A stretch of 64,000 nucleotides of DNA from Orychophragmus violaceus. Its lineage: Eukaryota; Streptophyta; Magnoliopsida; Brassicales; Brassicaceae. The notes under the pieces were generated by a model. The model did no database searches. It was given only the letters and a program-made list of their open reading frames with translations, and was not told the origin of the DNA. Below, one piece after another: positions 1-9,900 of this stretch. Made by a program: the position numbers and the translations under genes. The stretch lies in contig CM058238.1 in the NCBI GenBank assembly GCA_030180135.1, positions 45,163,765 to 45,227,764 of the forward strand, written 5' to 3'. Numbering within the stretch: the first letter of the stretch is position 1; each line of letters begins with the position of its first letter.

Positions 1-1218
1 GATGTGAAGAATGCTTTTCTACAAGGTGAGCTTGAAGAGGAAGTGTATATGACTCCACCACCAGGTTTGAAGCACTTGTGTAAAGATGGTGAGGTATTGA
101 GGCTGAGAAGGGCAATTTATGGCTTGAAGCAATCACCAAGGGCATGGTACCATAAGCTTAGTCACACTCTTATGGACCATGGCTTCAAGAAGTCTCAATC
201 TGATCATACATTGTTCACGCTTCAAAGTGCTCAAGGAATTGTGGTGGTTCTGATTTATGTGGATGATTTGATTATCACAGGAAGTGATAATGATGGGATT
301 CAATCCACAAAGGCTTTCCTCAAGAGTTCCTTTGATATTAAAGACCTTGGAGAGTTGAAGTACTTCTTGGGCATTGAAGTTTGCAGATTCAATGATGGAT
401 TGTTTCTGTCCCAAAGGAAGTATGTTAAGGACTTGTTGACAGAAACAAGTATGCTTGATTGCAAGATTGCAAAGACTCCTCTTGAAGATGGCTACCAAGT
501 CAATAGAAAGGGGGAGAAATCAGATGAAGTCAAGTTCAAGGATGCCTCATTGTATAGGAGGCTGGTTGGGAAGCTTATCTACCTCACTCTCACAAGACCA
601 GACTTGTGTTTTGCTGTGAATCAAGTTAGCCAACATATGCAATCACCCACAGTGTATCATTGGAGTTTGATTGAGAGGATACTCAGATATCTCAAAGGAT
701 CAACTGAACAAGGTATTTGGATGGGTAAGAATGAGAGCACAGAGATTGTTGGCTATTGTGATGCAGATTGGGCTGGTGATAAGAGTGATAGGAGATCAAC
801 AACTGGCTATTGCACCTTCATTGGAGGCAACTTGGTGACTTGGAAGACAAAGAAGCAGAAGGTGGTATCTTGTTCTAGTGCTGAAGCTGAGTATAGGGCC
901 ATGAGGAAGCTTGCAACCGAGTTAACATGGCTGAAGGCTTTGCTTAAGGACTTTGGCATAGAGCAATCAAGTCCAATCACCTTTCATTGTGACAACCAGG
1001 CTGCTATTCACATTGCAACCAACTCAGTGTTTCATGAGAGGACCAAACACATTGAGATTGATTGTCACAAAGTAAGGGAGAAGATTGAAGATGGAACCAT
1101 TCTGCCTTGCTACACAAAGAGTGAAGATCAACTTGCGGATATCTTCACCAAGGCTGCTAGTCTTAAGGTTTGCACTCATGTCTTTGGCAAACTAGGACTA
1201 GTAGCCATTCATGATTAG
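1..1218 (+). CDS. copia Pol polyprotein, C-terminal part (reverse transcriptase and RNase H), partial
   Basis: The frame is open from base 1, so this is the end of a gag-pol polyprotein that starts upstream of the window. It begins inside the reverse transcriptase (DVKNAFLQGELEEEVYM), continues through YGLKQSPRAWY and the catalytic YVDDLIITG motif, and ends with a copia RNase H (GYCDADWAGD, SSAEAEYRA, HCDNQAAIH, then the terminal ADIFTKA box). Its product copies element RNA into DNA in cytoplasmic particles. I see only about three residue differences from the matching 404 residues of copy 2, and no stop or frameshift. The stop is TAG at 1216-1218. Whether the full element is intact cannot be judged from here. 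Confidence 0.95.
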   Translation, partial: DVKNAFLQGELEEEVYMTPPPGLKHLCKDGEVLRLRRAIYGLKQSPRAWYHKLSHTLMDHGFKKSQSDHTLFTLQSAQGIVVVLIYVDDLIITGSDNDGIQSTKAFLKSSFDIKDLGELKYFLGIEVCRFNDGLFLSQRKYVKDLLTETSMLDCKIAKTPLEDGYQVNRKGEKSDEVKFKDASLYRRLVGKLIYLTLTRPDLCFAVNQVSQHMQSPTVYHWSLIERILRYLKGSTEQGIWMGKNESTEIVGYCDADWAGDKSDRRSTTGYCTFIGGNLVTWKTKKQKVVSCSSAEAEYRAMRKLATELTWLKALLKDFGIEQSSPITFHCDNQAAIHIATNSVFHERTKHIEIDCHKVREKIEDGTILPCYTKSEDQLADIFTKAASLKVCTHVFGKLGLVAIHD

Positions 1219-1253
1219 AACTCTCCTGATTCATGAGCAGCATACTCTTTTTC

Positions 1254-1294
1254 CCTTGATGTGGTTTTGTCCCAAGTGGTTTTCCACATCAAGG
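1254..1294 (+). other. conserved 3' hairpin, copia copy 1
   Basis: An 11-nt arm (CCTTGATGTGG, 1254-1264) pairs perfectly with CCACATCAAGG (1284-1294) around the 19-nt loop TTTTGTCCCAAGTGGTTTT. It starts 36 nt after the pol stop. It is flanked by TACTCTTTTTCCC before and TTTTTAATGAGG after. The same loop and flanks recur with different stems in the LARD and the gypsy element (see findings). Its function is unknown to me; it lies in the 3' untranslated part of the genomic RNA. Confidence 0.75.
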
Positions 1295-1360
1295 TTTTTA
1301 ATGAGGTGTTGCCATGATCATTCCAAGTTCAGTCTTTAGGGTGATTCCAAAGTCTGAACT

Positions 1361-1370
1361 TGAGGGGGAG
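1361..1370 (+). other. polypurine tract, copia copy 1
   Basis: TGAGGGGGAG directly abuts the 3' LTR (TATTGATC...). It should serve as primer for plus-strand DNA synthesis. The same tract is found in copies 2 and 3. Confidence 0.85.
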
Positions 1371-1788
1371 TATTGATCATGATAAGGAACAAATGTGCAC
1401 AAGTATTGCACATTTGATAATGTGCAACTTATGGGACTTATGAGTATGATCAATGAGGCGCCTAATCTGCTTATTATTCATAACTTGGTGTTACATAAGT
1501 GAAGACTAAAGGAGAGATGACCGTTGGAGATGAAGAGTAGGTCACGGTGTGGACCACAAGGAGGGGACCACACTCTCTCTCTCACTGCCGCGGTTCAGCT
1601 CCTTGTCCTCTAGCTATTTTGGCTCTTTTCTTCTTTAGGTTAAGCACATTTTGTATTGTCTTACCTATAAAAGGGATGTAACACCAAGAAGATCAATAAC
1701 AAGAACATTTTGTCTCTCATTCTCTCTTGTTCTTGCGGCTACAACACATAAACCCTAATCTCTCATAATGTTCATTCTCAAAATCTCA
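1371..1788 (+). repeat. 3' LTR of copia copy 1 (418 bp)
   Basis: It starts TATTGATCATGAT right after the polypurine tract and ends ...AAATCTCA before satellite. It has a TATA box (tataaaa, 1666-1672) and a perfect dyad TTGCACAT/ATGTGCAA (1406-1413 and 1420-1427) around a TTGATA spacer. Apart from the first ~13 bases, the dyad, a GGCGCC block and a CTC-rich block, it aligns poorly with the LTRs of copies 2 and 3 although the adjoining pol genes are nearly identical. Confidence 0.85.
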
Positions 1789-2457
1789 CATATGTTTCAA
1801 GAAGTTTTGGTTAAAAAGTTTTATTTAGGATCTCATAGGACCTTTTAGAAGATCAAAGTTTCTTTCTAGTCTTTTAGAGAGGTTACTTAGTGGTGTTACG
1901 AACGAACAAAAACATTACAACATGCTTCTCATTCTACCTTTAGGAGCATACAAAAACTTATTTATAGTTGTCTTACATCACCTAAATTCTCCAATCCATG
2001 ACACATATGTTTCATGAAATTTAGTTTAAAAAGTTTTGTTAAGGATTCTCATAGGACATTTTAGAAGATCAAAGTGTCTTTCTAGTCATTTAGAAGGGTT
2101 ACTTAGGTGTGTTACAAACGAACATAAACTTGTATAAAATGCTTCATATTCAACCTTTAGGAGCATACAAAAACTTACTTATAGTTGTCCTACCTCACCT
2201 AAATTCTCCAATCCATGACATATATGTTTCAAGATATTTTGGTTAAAATGTTTTATTTAGGATTCTCATAGGAACTTTTCGAAGATCAAAGTTTCTTTCT
2301 AGTCTCTTAGAAGGGTTACTTAGGGGTGTTACAAACGAACATAAACTTGTATAAAATGATTCTAATTCTACCTTTAGGAGCATACAAAAACTTACTTATT
2401 GTTGTCTTACTTCACGGAAATTCACCAATCCATGACATATATGTTTCAAGAAGTTTT
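1789..2457 (+). repeat. centromere-type satellite, ~216 bp monomers (A-B-C, then A interrupted)
   Basis: About three monomers lie between copia copy 1 and the LARD. Types are told apart by the bases after a shared tcaag/tcatg: A reads agttttggttaaaaag, B aatttagtttaaaaag, C atattttggttaaaatg. The fourth monomer (type A) is cut at 2457 by the LARD and resumes at 6945 after it. The last five bases (2453-2457, gtttt) are the left TSD. Confidence 0.9.
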
Positions 2458-2607
2458 TATTAGAGAGGAAGAAGAAATGGGATGAGGAGAGGCTGAAGAA
2501 GCCGAGACTCAGTCCTAAACAAAGCAAGAGAAGAGTTCCACAAGTAAAGAGAGGTGGTTCTACAAGCAAGAAGAGAGTGTTACACAAGCAACACTCATAG
2601 ATGAAGA

Positions 2608-2759
2608 TGTGCAAAGTTGGGGCACACAGACACAGACACAGATGATCAATGTGCAAAGTTGGGGCAAGATCATCATGTGCAAAGTCAGGGCCAAACTTAT
2701 GAAGTGCAAAGTTGGGGCACTCATACATTCAGACAATCAAGAATGTGCAAAGTTGGGGC
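2608..2759 (+). promoter_or_regulatory. array of five TGTGCAAAGTTGGGG motifs in LTR U3
   Basis: Copies start at about 2608, 2650, 2676, 2703 and 2744. Spacings are 42, 26, 27 and 41 bases. The third reads AAAGTCAGGG and the fourth starts AGTGC. The array lies roughly 300-450 bases upstream of the TATA box. The same motif occurs once each in the LTRs of copia copies 2 and 3. Repetition in U3 upstream of TATA suggests a transcription factor site; the factor is unknown. Confidence 0.5.
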
Positions 2760-3051
2760 CAAACAGATGTCTGTACAGAAACAGACTCAAGAAGAGTCAC
2801 ATGTGGAGTTATGGTCTGAACAAGAGTGAAGACCAGTCACTATCAGCCTTGGGAGCGTGATTCCCTCTCTCTCCAGACCTGCAACACGCCAAACAAGAGA
2901 GAGGAGAAGTCACTTTCAGCACTAGAAGACACAAGAGTTCAAATGGAAGAAGAAGATCCAACCATTGATTCAAATTCGGATTTCCCTCCAAGAGAATCAA
3001 TGGCTGAGATTAAATGTCTTTGTTTATGAGTGTTTGCCCTAATTGTACCTC

Positions 3052-3059
3052 TATTTAAA
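3052..3059 (+). promoter_or_regulatory. LTR TATA box (LARD 5' LTR)
   Basis: tatttaaa in a favourable context, followed within ~35 bases by a likely start region. The identical site in the 3' LTR is at 6361. Confidence 0.55.
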
Positions 3060-3635
3060 GGGCTTACACGCCCATGTAAACATTTGCTAATTCACTCACA
3101 AGTAATCAACAAGATACTTGATATTCTCTCTTAAGTCTTTCTCTCTTTCCTTTAGTTTTGTTCTTGCGGTTTCTTTCTCTTTAACTCTCATTGTGATCTT
3201 CAACAAGACACAATGTAGACTCATGTAAGAGCATGGTTGGGCTGCTAAGGCAGTCCCAAATCCACACTTGGATAGTTCTTCCATAACTAATCCAAGTGTG
3301 AGAAGCTCTCGGTTATGTTAAGCTCTTACATGTTTTCCTTTCATTTCTTCTTAGAACACCTCTTAGCTAATTACTGATTTGTCATCCATTATCATGAGTA
3401 AACAATCCTATGTGATGTTAAGCTCTTGGATAACATTTTCATATAGCTTAAGTGTTCATTTGTTTGAGGTAGAATAGCTTTTGTTTCCTTCTTTAACCGC
3501 AAACCCTAATACTCTCTCTCTAGCGCCTTAAGAACCCTAATTGGGTCTAAGGCTTGTTTCTTCTACTCTACCTCATTCTCTTGAGCCAGACTTGTTTCTC
3601 AGATCATCCCCATGGATGTATCTGAAATTCCAACA

Positions 3636-3647
3636 TGGTATCAGAGC
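3636..3647 (+). other. primer binding site (initiator tRNA-Met), LARD
   Basis: TGGTATCAGAGC immediately follows the LTR end CCAACA. It is complementary to the 3' end of plant initiator tRNA-Met, the usual minus-strand primer of plant copia elements, and matches the sites in copia copies 2 and 3. Confidence 0.9.
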
Positions 3648-3710
3648 CACACAAGTTGTTGGCTCAAAGTTGTTTCAAGATAGAGAGCAAAATCTGTCTT
3701 GTTATGTTTT

Positions 3711-4200
3711 TGCTTCCGCAAAGTTTTAAGAGGACCAAGCTTCTGTTTTTCTTGGATCCTAACCATCAAAACTTGTTGCTCTACCTTCCTTGAGAGTTAA
3801 CAAGCTGTTGATGAAAAATCAGAGAGAGTAAGAGCACATCTTTGCTTCTTCACTCTTATCTCTCTGTTTTGCTTCCGCATTGTTTTAAATGGACCAAGCT
3901 CAGTTCACTTGGTGCAATTCTCTTTGTCATGAGTCAAACTGAGAGAAAACCCTCAGTCCCTGAACCATAGACGTTTCTTGCTTGTTGCTTCATTTGTCTT
4001 TGGGAGACAACAAGTTCTTGTTGAGAAAAATCAGAGAAGTGTAAGAGCACATCATTGCTTCTTTCACTCTTAACTTCTCTGGTTATTTTTCATGTGATTG
4101 TTTATGAGTTAAACTGAGGAAAACACTCAGTCCCTGAACCTTAAACACATAAGTTTCTGAGTTAAACTAAGCTCAACTTAGTCCCTGAACCTGAAACATT
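3711..4200 (+). repeat. imperfect internal duplications in the LARD leader
   Basis: gcttccgca...ggaccaagct occurs at 3711 and 3871. A segment aatcagagag...taagagcacatc occurs near 3819 and 4026. A block with aaactgag...cagtccctgaacc occurs near 3934, 4109 and (diverged) 4161. Unequal spacing shows overlapping duplications of about 160-210 bases. Confidence 0.65.
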
Positions 4201-4678
4201 TTCTTTTCTTTTCATTCTTTTCTTTCAATTCTCCCATACTCTCTAATACTCTGATTTTGGCTCACATACTCTTAAATCTGAGCTTTGTCTTCCAAAATCA
4301 CATTCTCATTCTCTCTCACTCTTAAACTCTTTTATACTCTGATGCACACACTCTTAAATCTGAGTTGTGTCATCCATTCTCCCATTCTTCATTTTTCTTT
4401 TCTTTTCTTATTCTCTCTCTCAAAATTCACTCCTTAAGAGCCCATTCTTTTCTTTCACAGAAACTTAATCAAGCTCATGGTTCTGGCCAGACTTGTGTTG
4501 CTTGAGAAATGTTATGTGTTTGTTCTTGGTGTTCTTAGGAGGAATGAAGAGCTGTTGGCAGTGAGGATCAGTCACAAAAAGAGGATGCATACTCTAAGTG
4601 GCGGTTCAAGCTGATGATGTTGGAGTTGTGTGGATGAGGAGCTGAAGAAGTCTCCAACAAAACCAGTGAACTCAAGGA

Positions 4679-4760
4679 GTTGTGGATAAACTGAAATCCT
4701 CATTTGGTTGTGGGTTAACCTAAATCCTCATGGAGTTGTGGATCAACTGAAATCCTCATG
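4679..4760 (+). repeat. three short tandem repeats (~30 bp) in the LARD
   Basis: Three imperfect copies of gttgtggat-aactgaaatcctcat, the middle one reading gttgtgggttaacctaaatcctcat. No function can be assigned. Confidence 0.7.
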
Positions 4761-5630
4761 TTGTTGGAGTCATTACCAAGTTGGGAGTCAGCTGGTGGAT
4801 GAGCTCATGGTTCAAGGATCTTCTCCAAAGAAGAAGGCGGTTTACAAGCTGTCCATTCAAAGGAGGAAGAGGCCTTGTTCAAGAAGCTGTACAAGGAGTT
4901 GTACAAGCTGTGTATGCATGGTGAAGAGCCATTCAAGGGTGCGGGGGAGCTTGCTGGAACAGTCACGGTTATGTTCCAACAAGACAAACAATCAACTTCT
5001 CCAAACCGCAATAAATCAGGCTACTTCTAAACCCTCTCATTTCATTTTCATTAAGCTTCCATCTTATGAGTTCTCTTGATTATGATTGTTTTTCAAAGTC
5101 AAAATGTTTTAAACCTAATTCTCAAAACGTTTTAGACTTGTTTTCTCTTAAGTATCTTGTTGTGATCATGTGTTTCAATTCAAAAACGTTTTAAAACTAA
5201 TACTCAAAACGTTTCTAAACATTAAGGTTTAATGCTTAGCTAATGTTCTACATGTCTTGCACACACTTAACATGTTTCCTTTAAACCTTTGTGTTGAAGG
5301 AAAAGATAAAGACATGCTTGAGGAGCATTAGAAAGTGAAGGAGCTATGAGGAGCATCCGCAAGTCTTGAAGTCTTTCCAAGAGGAAGATGAGACCAACTT
5401 GAAGTTCAACTCAGGAAGAGAAGGATTATCAATGTTGGGGTTAAAGGCCGGAGCACTATAGAGTCCAAGTTTCAAAGAGACACAACAAAGATCAAAGAAG
5501 TGCATATCAAGAAGAATCAAACCAAGGAATGCTAAGGAAAGAAAGAGTTGGAGAAAGAAGTGAGCCGTGAGTTAAGATGATGATACCAAGGTCAAGTTAC
5601 ATCTTGAGTAGGTGACTATACTCTTTTTGT

Positions 5631-5671
5631 CCTCCTTAAGGTTTTATCCCAAGAGGTTTTACTTAAGGAGG
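5631..5671 (+). other. conserved 3' hairpin, LARD version
   Basis: CCTCCTTAAG (5631-5640) pairs perfectly with CTTAAGGAGG (5662-5671). The loop contains TTTTATCCCAAGAGGTTTT. Flanks are TACTCTTTTT before and TTTTTAATGAGG after. The stem differs from the copia stem at most positions yet pairs fully, while the loop and flanks are kept. It is retained here although the element has no coding region. Confidence 0.75.
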
Positions 5672-5758
5672 TTTTTAATGAGGTAGTTCAACCGCTCCAA
5701 GCTTGGCCTTTGGTCCTCTTCTCCCTTTGGTCTTTTGGAGTCCCGACGACCAAGCTTG

Positions 5759-5766
5759 CGGGGGAG
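5759..5766 (+). other. polypurine tract, LARD
   Basis: CGGGGGAG directly before the 3' LTR (TATTAGAG). It has the same GGGGGAG/TATT junction as the copia copies. Confidence 0.85.
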
Positions 5767-6944
5767 TATTAGAGAGGAAGAAGAAATGGGATGAGGAGAG
5801 GCTGAAGAAGCCGAGACTCAGTCCTAAACAAAGCAAGAGAAGAGTTCCACAAGTAAAGAGAGGTGGTTCTACAAGCAAGAAGAGAGTGTTACACAAGCAA
5901 CACTCATAGATGAAGATGTGCAAAGTTGGGGCACACAGACACAGACACAGATGATCAATGTGCAAAGTTGGGGCAAGATCATCATGTGCAAAGTCAGGGC
6001 CAAACTTATGAAGTGCAAAGTTGGGGCACTCATACATTCAGACAATCAAGAATGTGCAAAGTTGGGGCCAAACAGATGTCTGTACAGAAACAGACTCAAG
6101 AAGAGTCACATGTGGAGTTATGGTCTGAACAAGAGTGAAGACCAGTCACTATCAGCCTTGGGAGCGTGATTCCCTCTCTCTCCAGACCTGCAACACGCCA
6201 AACAAGAGAGAGGAGAAGTCACTTTCAGCACTAGAAGACACAAGAGTTCAAATGGAAGAAGAAGATCCAACCATTGATTCAAATTCGGATTTCCCTCCAA
6301 GAGAATCAATGGCTGAGATTAAATGTCTTTGTTTATGAGTGTTTGCCCTAATTGTACCTCTATTTAAAGGGCTTACACGCCCATGTAAACATTTGCTAAT
6401 TCACTCACAAGTAATCAACAAGATACTTGATATTCTCTCTTAAGTCTTTCTCTCTTTCCTTTAGTTTTGTTCTTGCGGTTTCTTTCTCTTTAACTCTCAT
6501 TGTGATCTTCAACAAGACACAATGTAGACTCATGTAAGAGCATGGTTGGGCTGCTAAGGCAGTCCCAAATCCACACTTGGATAGTTCTTCCATAACTAAT
6601 CCAAGTGTGAGAAGCTCTCGGTTATGTTAAGCTCTTACATGTTTTCCTTTCATTTCTTCTTAGAACACCTCTTAGCTAATTACTGATTTGTCATCCATTA
6701 TCATGAGTAAACAATCCTATGTGATGTTAAGCTCTTGGATAACATTTTCATATAGCTTAAGTGTTCATTTGTTTGAGGTAGAATAGCTTTTGTTTCCTTC
6801 TTTAACCGCAAACCCTAATACTCTCTCTCTAGCGCCTTAAGAACCCTAATTGGGTCTAAGGCTTGTTTCTTCTACTCTACCTCATTCTCTTGAGCCAGAC
6901 TTGTTTCTCAGATCATCCCCATGGATGTATCTGAAATTCCAACA
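5767..6944 (+). repeat. 3' LTR of the LARD-like element (1178 bp)
   Basis: Same length as the 5' LTR and, as far as I can read, identical to it, with TATA at 6361 and the five-motif array at about 5917-6068. It ends CCAACA at 6944, followed by TSD gtttt (6945-6949) and the rest of the interrupted type A monomer. Confidence 0.92.
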
Positions 6945-9900
6945 GTTTTGGTTAAAAAGTTTTATTTAGGATCTCATAGGACCTTTTAGAAAATCAAAGT
7001 TTCTTTCTAGTCTTTTAGAGAGGTTACTTAGTGGCGTTACAAACGAACAAAAACATTACAACATGCTTCTCATTCTACCTTTAGGAGCATACAAAAACTT
7101 ATTTATAGTTGTCTTACATCACCTAAATTCTCCAATCCATGACACATATGTTTCAAGAAATTTAGTTTAAAAAGTTTTGTTAAGGATTCTCATAGGACAT
7201 TTTAGAAGATCAAAGTGTCTTTCTAGTCATTTAGAAGGGTTACTTAGGTATGTTACAAACGAACATAAACTTGTATAAAATGCTTCTCATTCTACTTTTA
7301 GGAGCATACAAAAACTTACTTATAGTTGTCCTACCTCACCTAAATTCTCCAATCCATGACATATATGTTTCAAGATATTTTGGTTAAAATGTTTTATTTA
7401 GGATTCTCATAGGAACTTTTCGAAGATCAAAGTTTCTTCCTAGTCTCTTAGAAGGGTTACTTAGGGGTGTTACAAACGAACATAAACTTGTATAAAATGC
7501 TTCTAAATCTACCTTTACGAGCATACAAAAACTTACTTATTGTTGTCTTACTTCACCGAAATTCACCAATCCATGACATATATGTTTCAAGAAGTTTTGG
7601 TTACAAAGTTTTATTTAGGATCTCATAGGACCTTTTAGAAGATCAAAGTTTCTTTCTAGTCTTTTAGAGAGGTTACTTAGTGGTGTTACGAACGAACAAA
7701 AACATTACAACATGCTACTCATTCTACCTTTAGGAGCATACAAAAACTTATTTATAGTTGTCTTACATCACCTAAATTCTCCAATCCATGACACATATGT
7801 TTCAAGAAATTTAGTTTAAAAAGTTTTGTTAAGGATTCTCATAGGACATTTTAGAAGATCAAAGTGTCTTTCTAGTCATTTAGAAGGGTTACTTAGGTGT
7901 GTTACAAACGAACATAAACTTGTATAAAATGCTTCATATTCAACCTTTAGGAGCATACAAAAACTTACTTATAGCTGTCCTACCTCACCTAAATTCTCCA
8001 ATCCATGACATATATGTTTCAAGATATTTTTGTTAAAATGTTTTATTTAGGATTCTCATAGGAACTTTTCGAAGATCAAAGTTTCTTTCTAGTCTCTTAG
8101 AAGGGTTACTTAGGGGTGTTACAAACGAACATAAACTTGTATAAAATGATTATAATTCTACCTTTAGGAGCATACAAAAACTTACTTATTGTTGTCTTAC
8201 TTCACCGAAATTCACCAATCCATGACATATATGTTTCAAGAAGTTTTGGTTACAAAGTTTTATTTAGGATCTCATAGGACCTTTTAGAAGATCAAAGTTT
8301 CTTTCTAGTCTTTTAGAGAGGTTACTTAGTGGTATTACGAACGAACAAAAACATTACAACATGCTTCTCATTCTACCTTTAGGAGCATACAAAAACTTAT
8401 TTATAGTTGTCTTACATCACCTAAATTCTCCAATCCATGACACATATGTTTCAAGAAATTTAGTTTAAAAAGTTTTGTTAAGGATTCTCATAGGACATTT
8501 TAGAAGATCAAAGTGTCTTTCTAGTCATTTAGAAGGGTTACTTAGGTGTGTTACAAACGAACATAAACTTGTATAAAATGCTTCATATTCAACCTTTAGG
8601 AGCATACAAAAACTTACTTATAGCTGTCCTACCTCACCTAAATTCTCCAATCCATGACATATATGTTTCAAGATATTTTGGGTAAAATGTTTTATTTAGG
8701 ATTCTCATAGGAACTTTTCGAAGATCAAAGTTTCTTTCTAGTCTCTTAGAAGGGTTACTTAGGGGTGTTACAAACGAACATAAACTTGTATAAAATGCTT
8801 CTAAATCTACCTTTACGAGCATACAAAAACTTACTTATTGTTGTCTTACTTCACCGAAATTCACCAATCCATGACATATATGTTTCAAGAAGTTTTGGTT
8901 AAAAAGTTTTATTTAGGATCTCATAGGACCTTTTAGAAGATCAAAGTTTCTTTCTAGTCTTTTAGAGAGGTTACTTAGTGGTATTACGAACGAACAAAAA
9001 CATTACAACATGCTTCTCATTCTACCTTTAGGAGCATACAAAAACTTATTTATAGTTGTCTTACATCACCTAAATTCTCCAATCCATGACACATATGTTT
9101 CATGAAATTTAGTTTAAAAAGTTTTGTTAAGGATTCTCATAGGACATTTTAGAAGATCAAAGTGTCTTTCTAGTCATTTAGAAGGGTTACTTAGGTGTGT
9201 TACAAACGAACATAAACTTGTATAAAATGCTTCATATTCAACCTTTAGGAGCATACAAAAACTTACTTATAGTTGTCCTACCTCACCTAAATTCTCCAAT
9301 CCATGACATATATGTTTCAAGATATTTTGGTTAAAATGTTTTATTTAGGATTCTCATAGGAACTTTTCGAAGATCAAAGTTTCTTTCTAGTCTCTTAGAA
9401 GGGTTACTTAGGGGTGTTACAAACGAACATAAACGTGTATAAAATGATTCTAATTCTACCTTTAGGAGCATACAAAAACTTACTTATTGTTGTCTTACTT
9501 CACGGAAATTCACCAATCCATGACATATATGTTTCAAGAAGTTTTGGTTAAAAAGTTTTATTTAGGATCTCATAGGACCTTTTAGAAAATCAAAGTTTCT
9601 TTCTAGTCTTTTAGAGAGGTTACTTAGTGGCGTTACAAACGAACAAAAACATTACAACATGCTTCTCATTCTACCTTTAGGAGCATACAAAAACTTATTT
9701 ATAGTTGTCTTACATCACCTAAATTCTCCAATCCATGACACATATGTTTCAAGAAATTTAGTTTAAAAAGTTTTGTTAAGGATTCTCATAGGACATTTTA
9801 GAAGATCAAAGTGTCTTTCTAGTCATTTAGAAGGGTTACTTAGGTATGTTACAAACGAACATAAACTTGTATAAAATGCTTCTCATTCTACTTTTAGGAG

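Larger units (their letters stand above)
1..1788 (+). mobile_element. Ty1/copia LTR retrotransposon, copy 1 (5' part outside the window)
   Basis: The visible part contains the RT-RNase H end of pol, a 3' untranslated region with the conserved hairpin, a polypurine tract and a complete 3' LTR. The same family occurs twice more, at 11661-17153 on the minus strand and 35663-41253 on the plus strand. Satellite resumes directly after the LTR at 1789 (catatgtttc), so the right TSD is probably catat. The left flank is outside the window, so this cannot be confirmed. Confidence 0.95.
2458..3635 (+). repeat. 5' LTR of the LARD-like element (1178 bp)
   Basis: It starts TATTAGAGAGG and ends CCAACA directly before the primer binding site. 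A TATA box (tatttaaa) lies at 3052-3059, so U3 is about 620 bp. It carries five copies of a GTGCAAAGTTGGGG motif. Short open frames inside it are repeated unchanged in the 3' LTR and show no protein family, so I do not call them genes. Confidence 0.92.
3648..5758 (+). other. LARD internal region without recognisable protein genes
   Basis: About 2.1 kb. The first ~850 bases are pyrimidine-rich with duplicated segments. Then follows a stretch with short direct repeats (4679-4760), and then ~600 bases with repeated aaaacgtttt-like words (5090-5220). The longest frame (4708-5079, 123 codons) shows no family motif. The conserved hairpin (5631-5671) lies near the end. No gag zinc knuckle, protease, integrase or RT motif was found in any frame. 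Confidence 0.7.
2458..6944 (+). mobile_element. non-autonomous LTR retrotransposon (LARD-like), complete
   Basis: Two 1178 bp LTRs (2458-3635 and 5767-6944) flank a 2131 bp internal region with a tRNA-Met primer site after the 5' LTR and a polypurine tract before the 3' LTR. TSD gtttt lies at 2453-2457 and 6945-6949. I found no gag, protease, integrase or RT motif in the internal region, so it must depend on another element. The shared primer site, polypurine tract (GGGGGAG followed by TATT), LTR ends (TATT...CA) and 3' hairpin point to the copia family in this window as a possible helper. I read no differences between the two LTRs, so the insertion is recent. Size and structure fit the LARD class; strand follows primer site and polypurine tract. 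Confidence 0.9.

Noticed and set aside
2609..2860. Overlapping small frames in the LARD LTRs (both strands, repeated at 5918 and 63668)
   Set aside because: They translate the GTGCAAAGTTGGGG motif array and U3 sequence; they are identical in both LTRs only because the LTRs are identical.
4708..5079. 123-codon open frame in the LARD internal region
   Set aside because: Overlaps short direct repeats, has no recognisable domain, and codon content looks random. Could be a decayed or captured piece, but nothing supports a gene.
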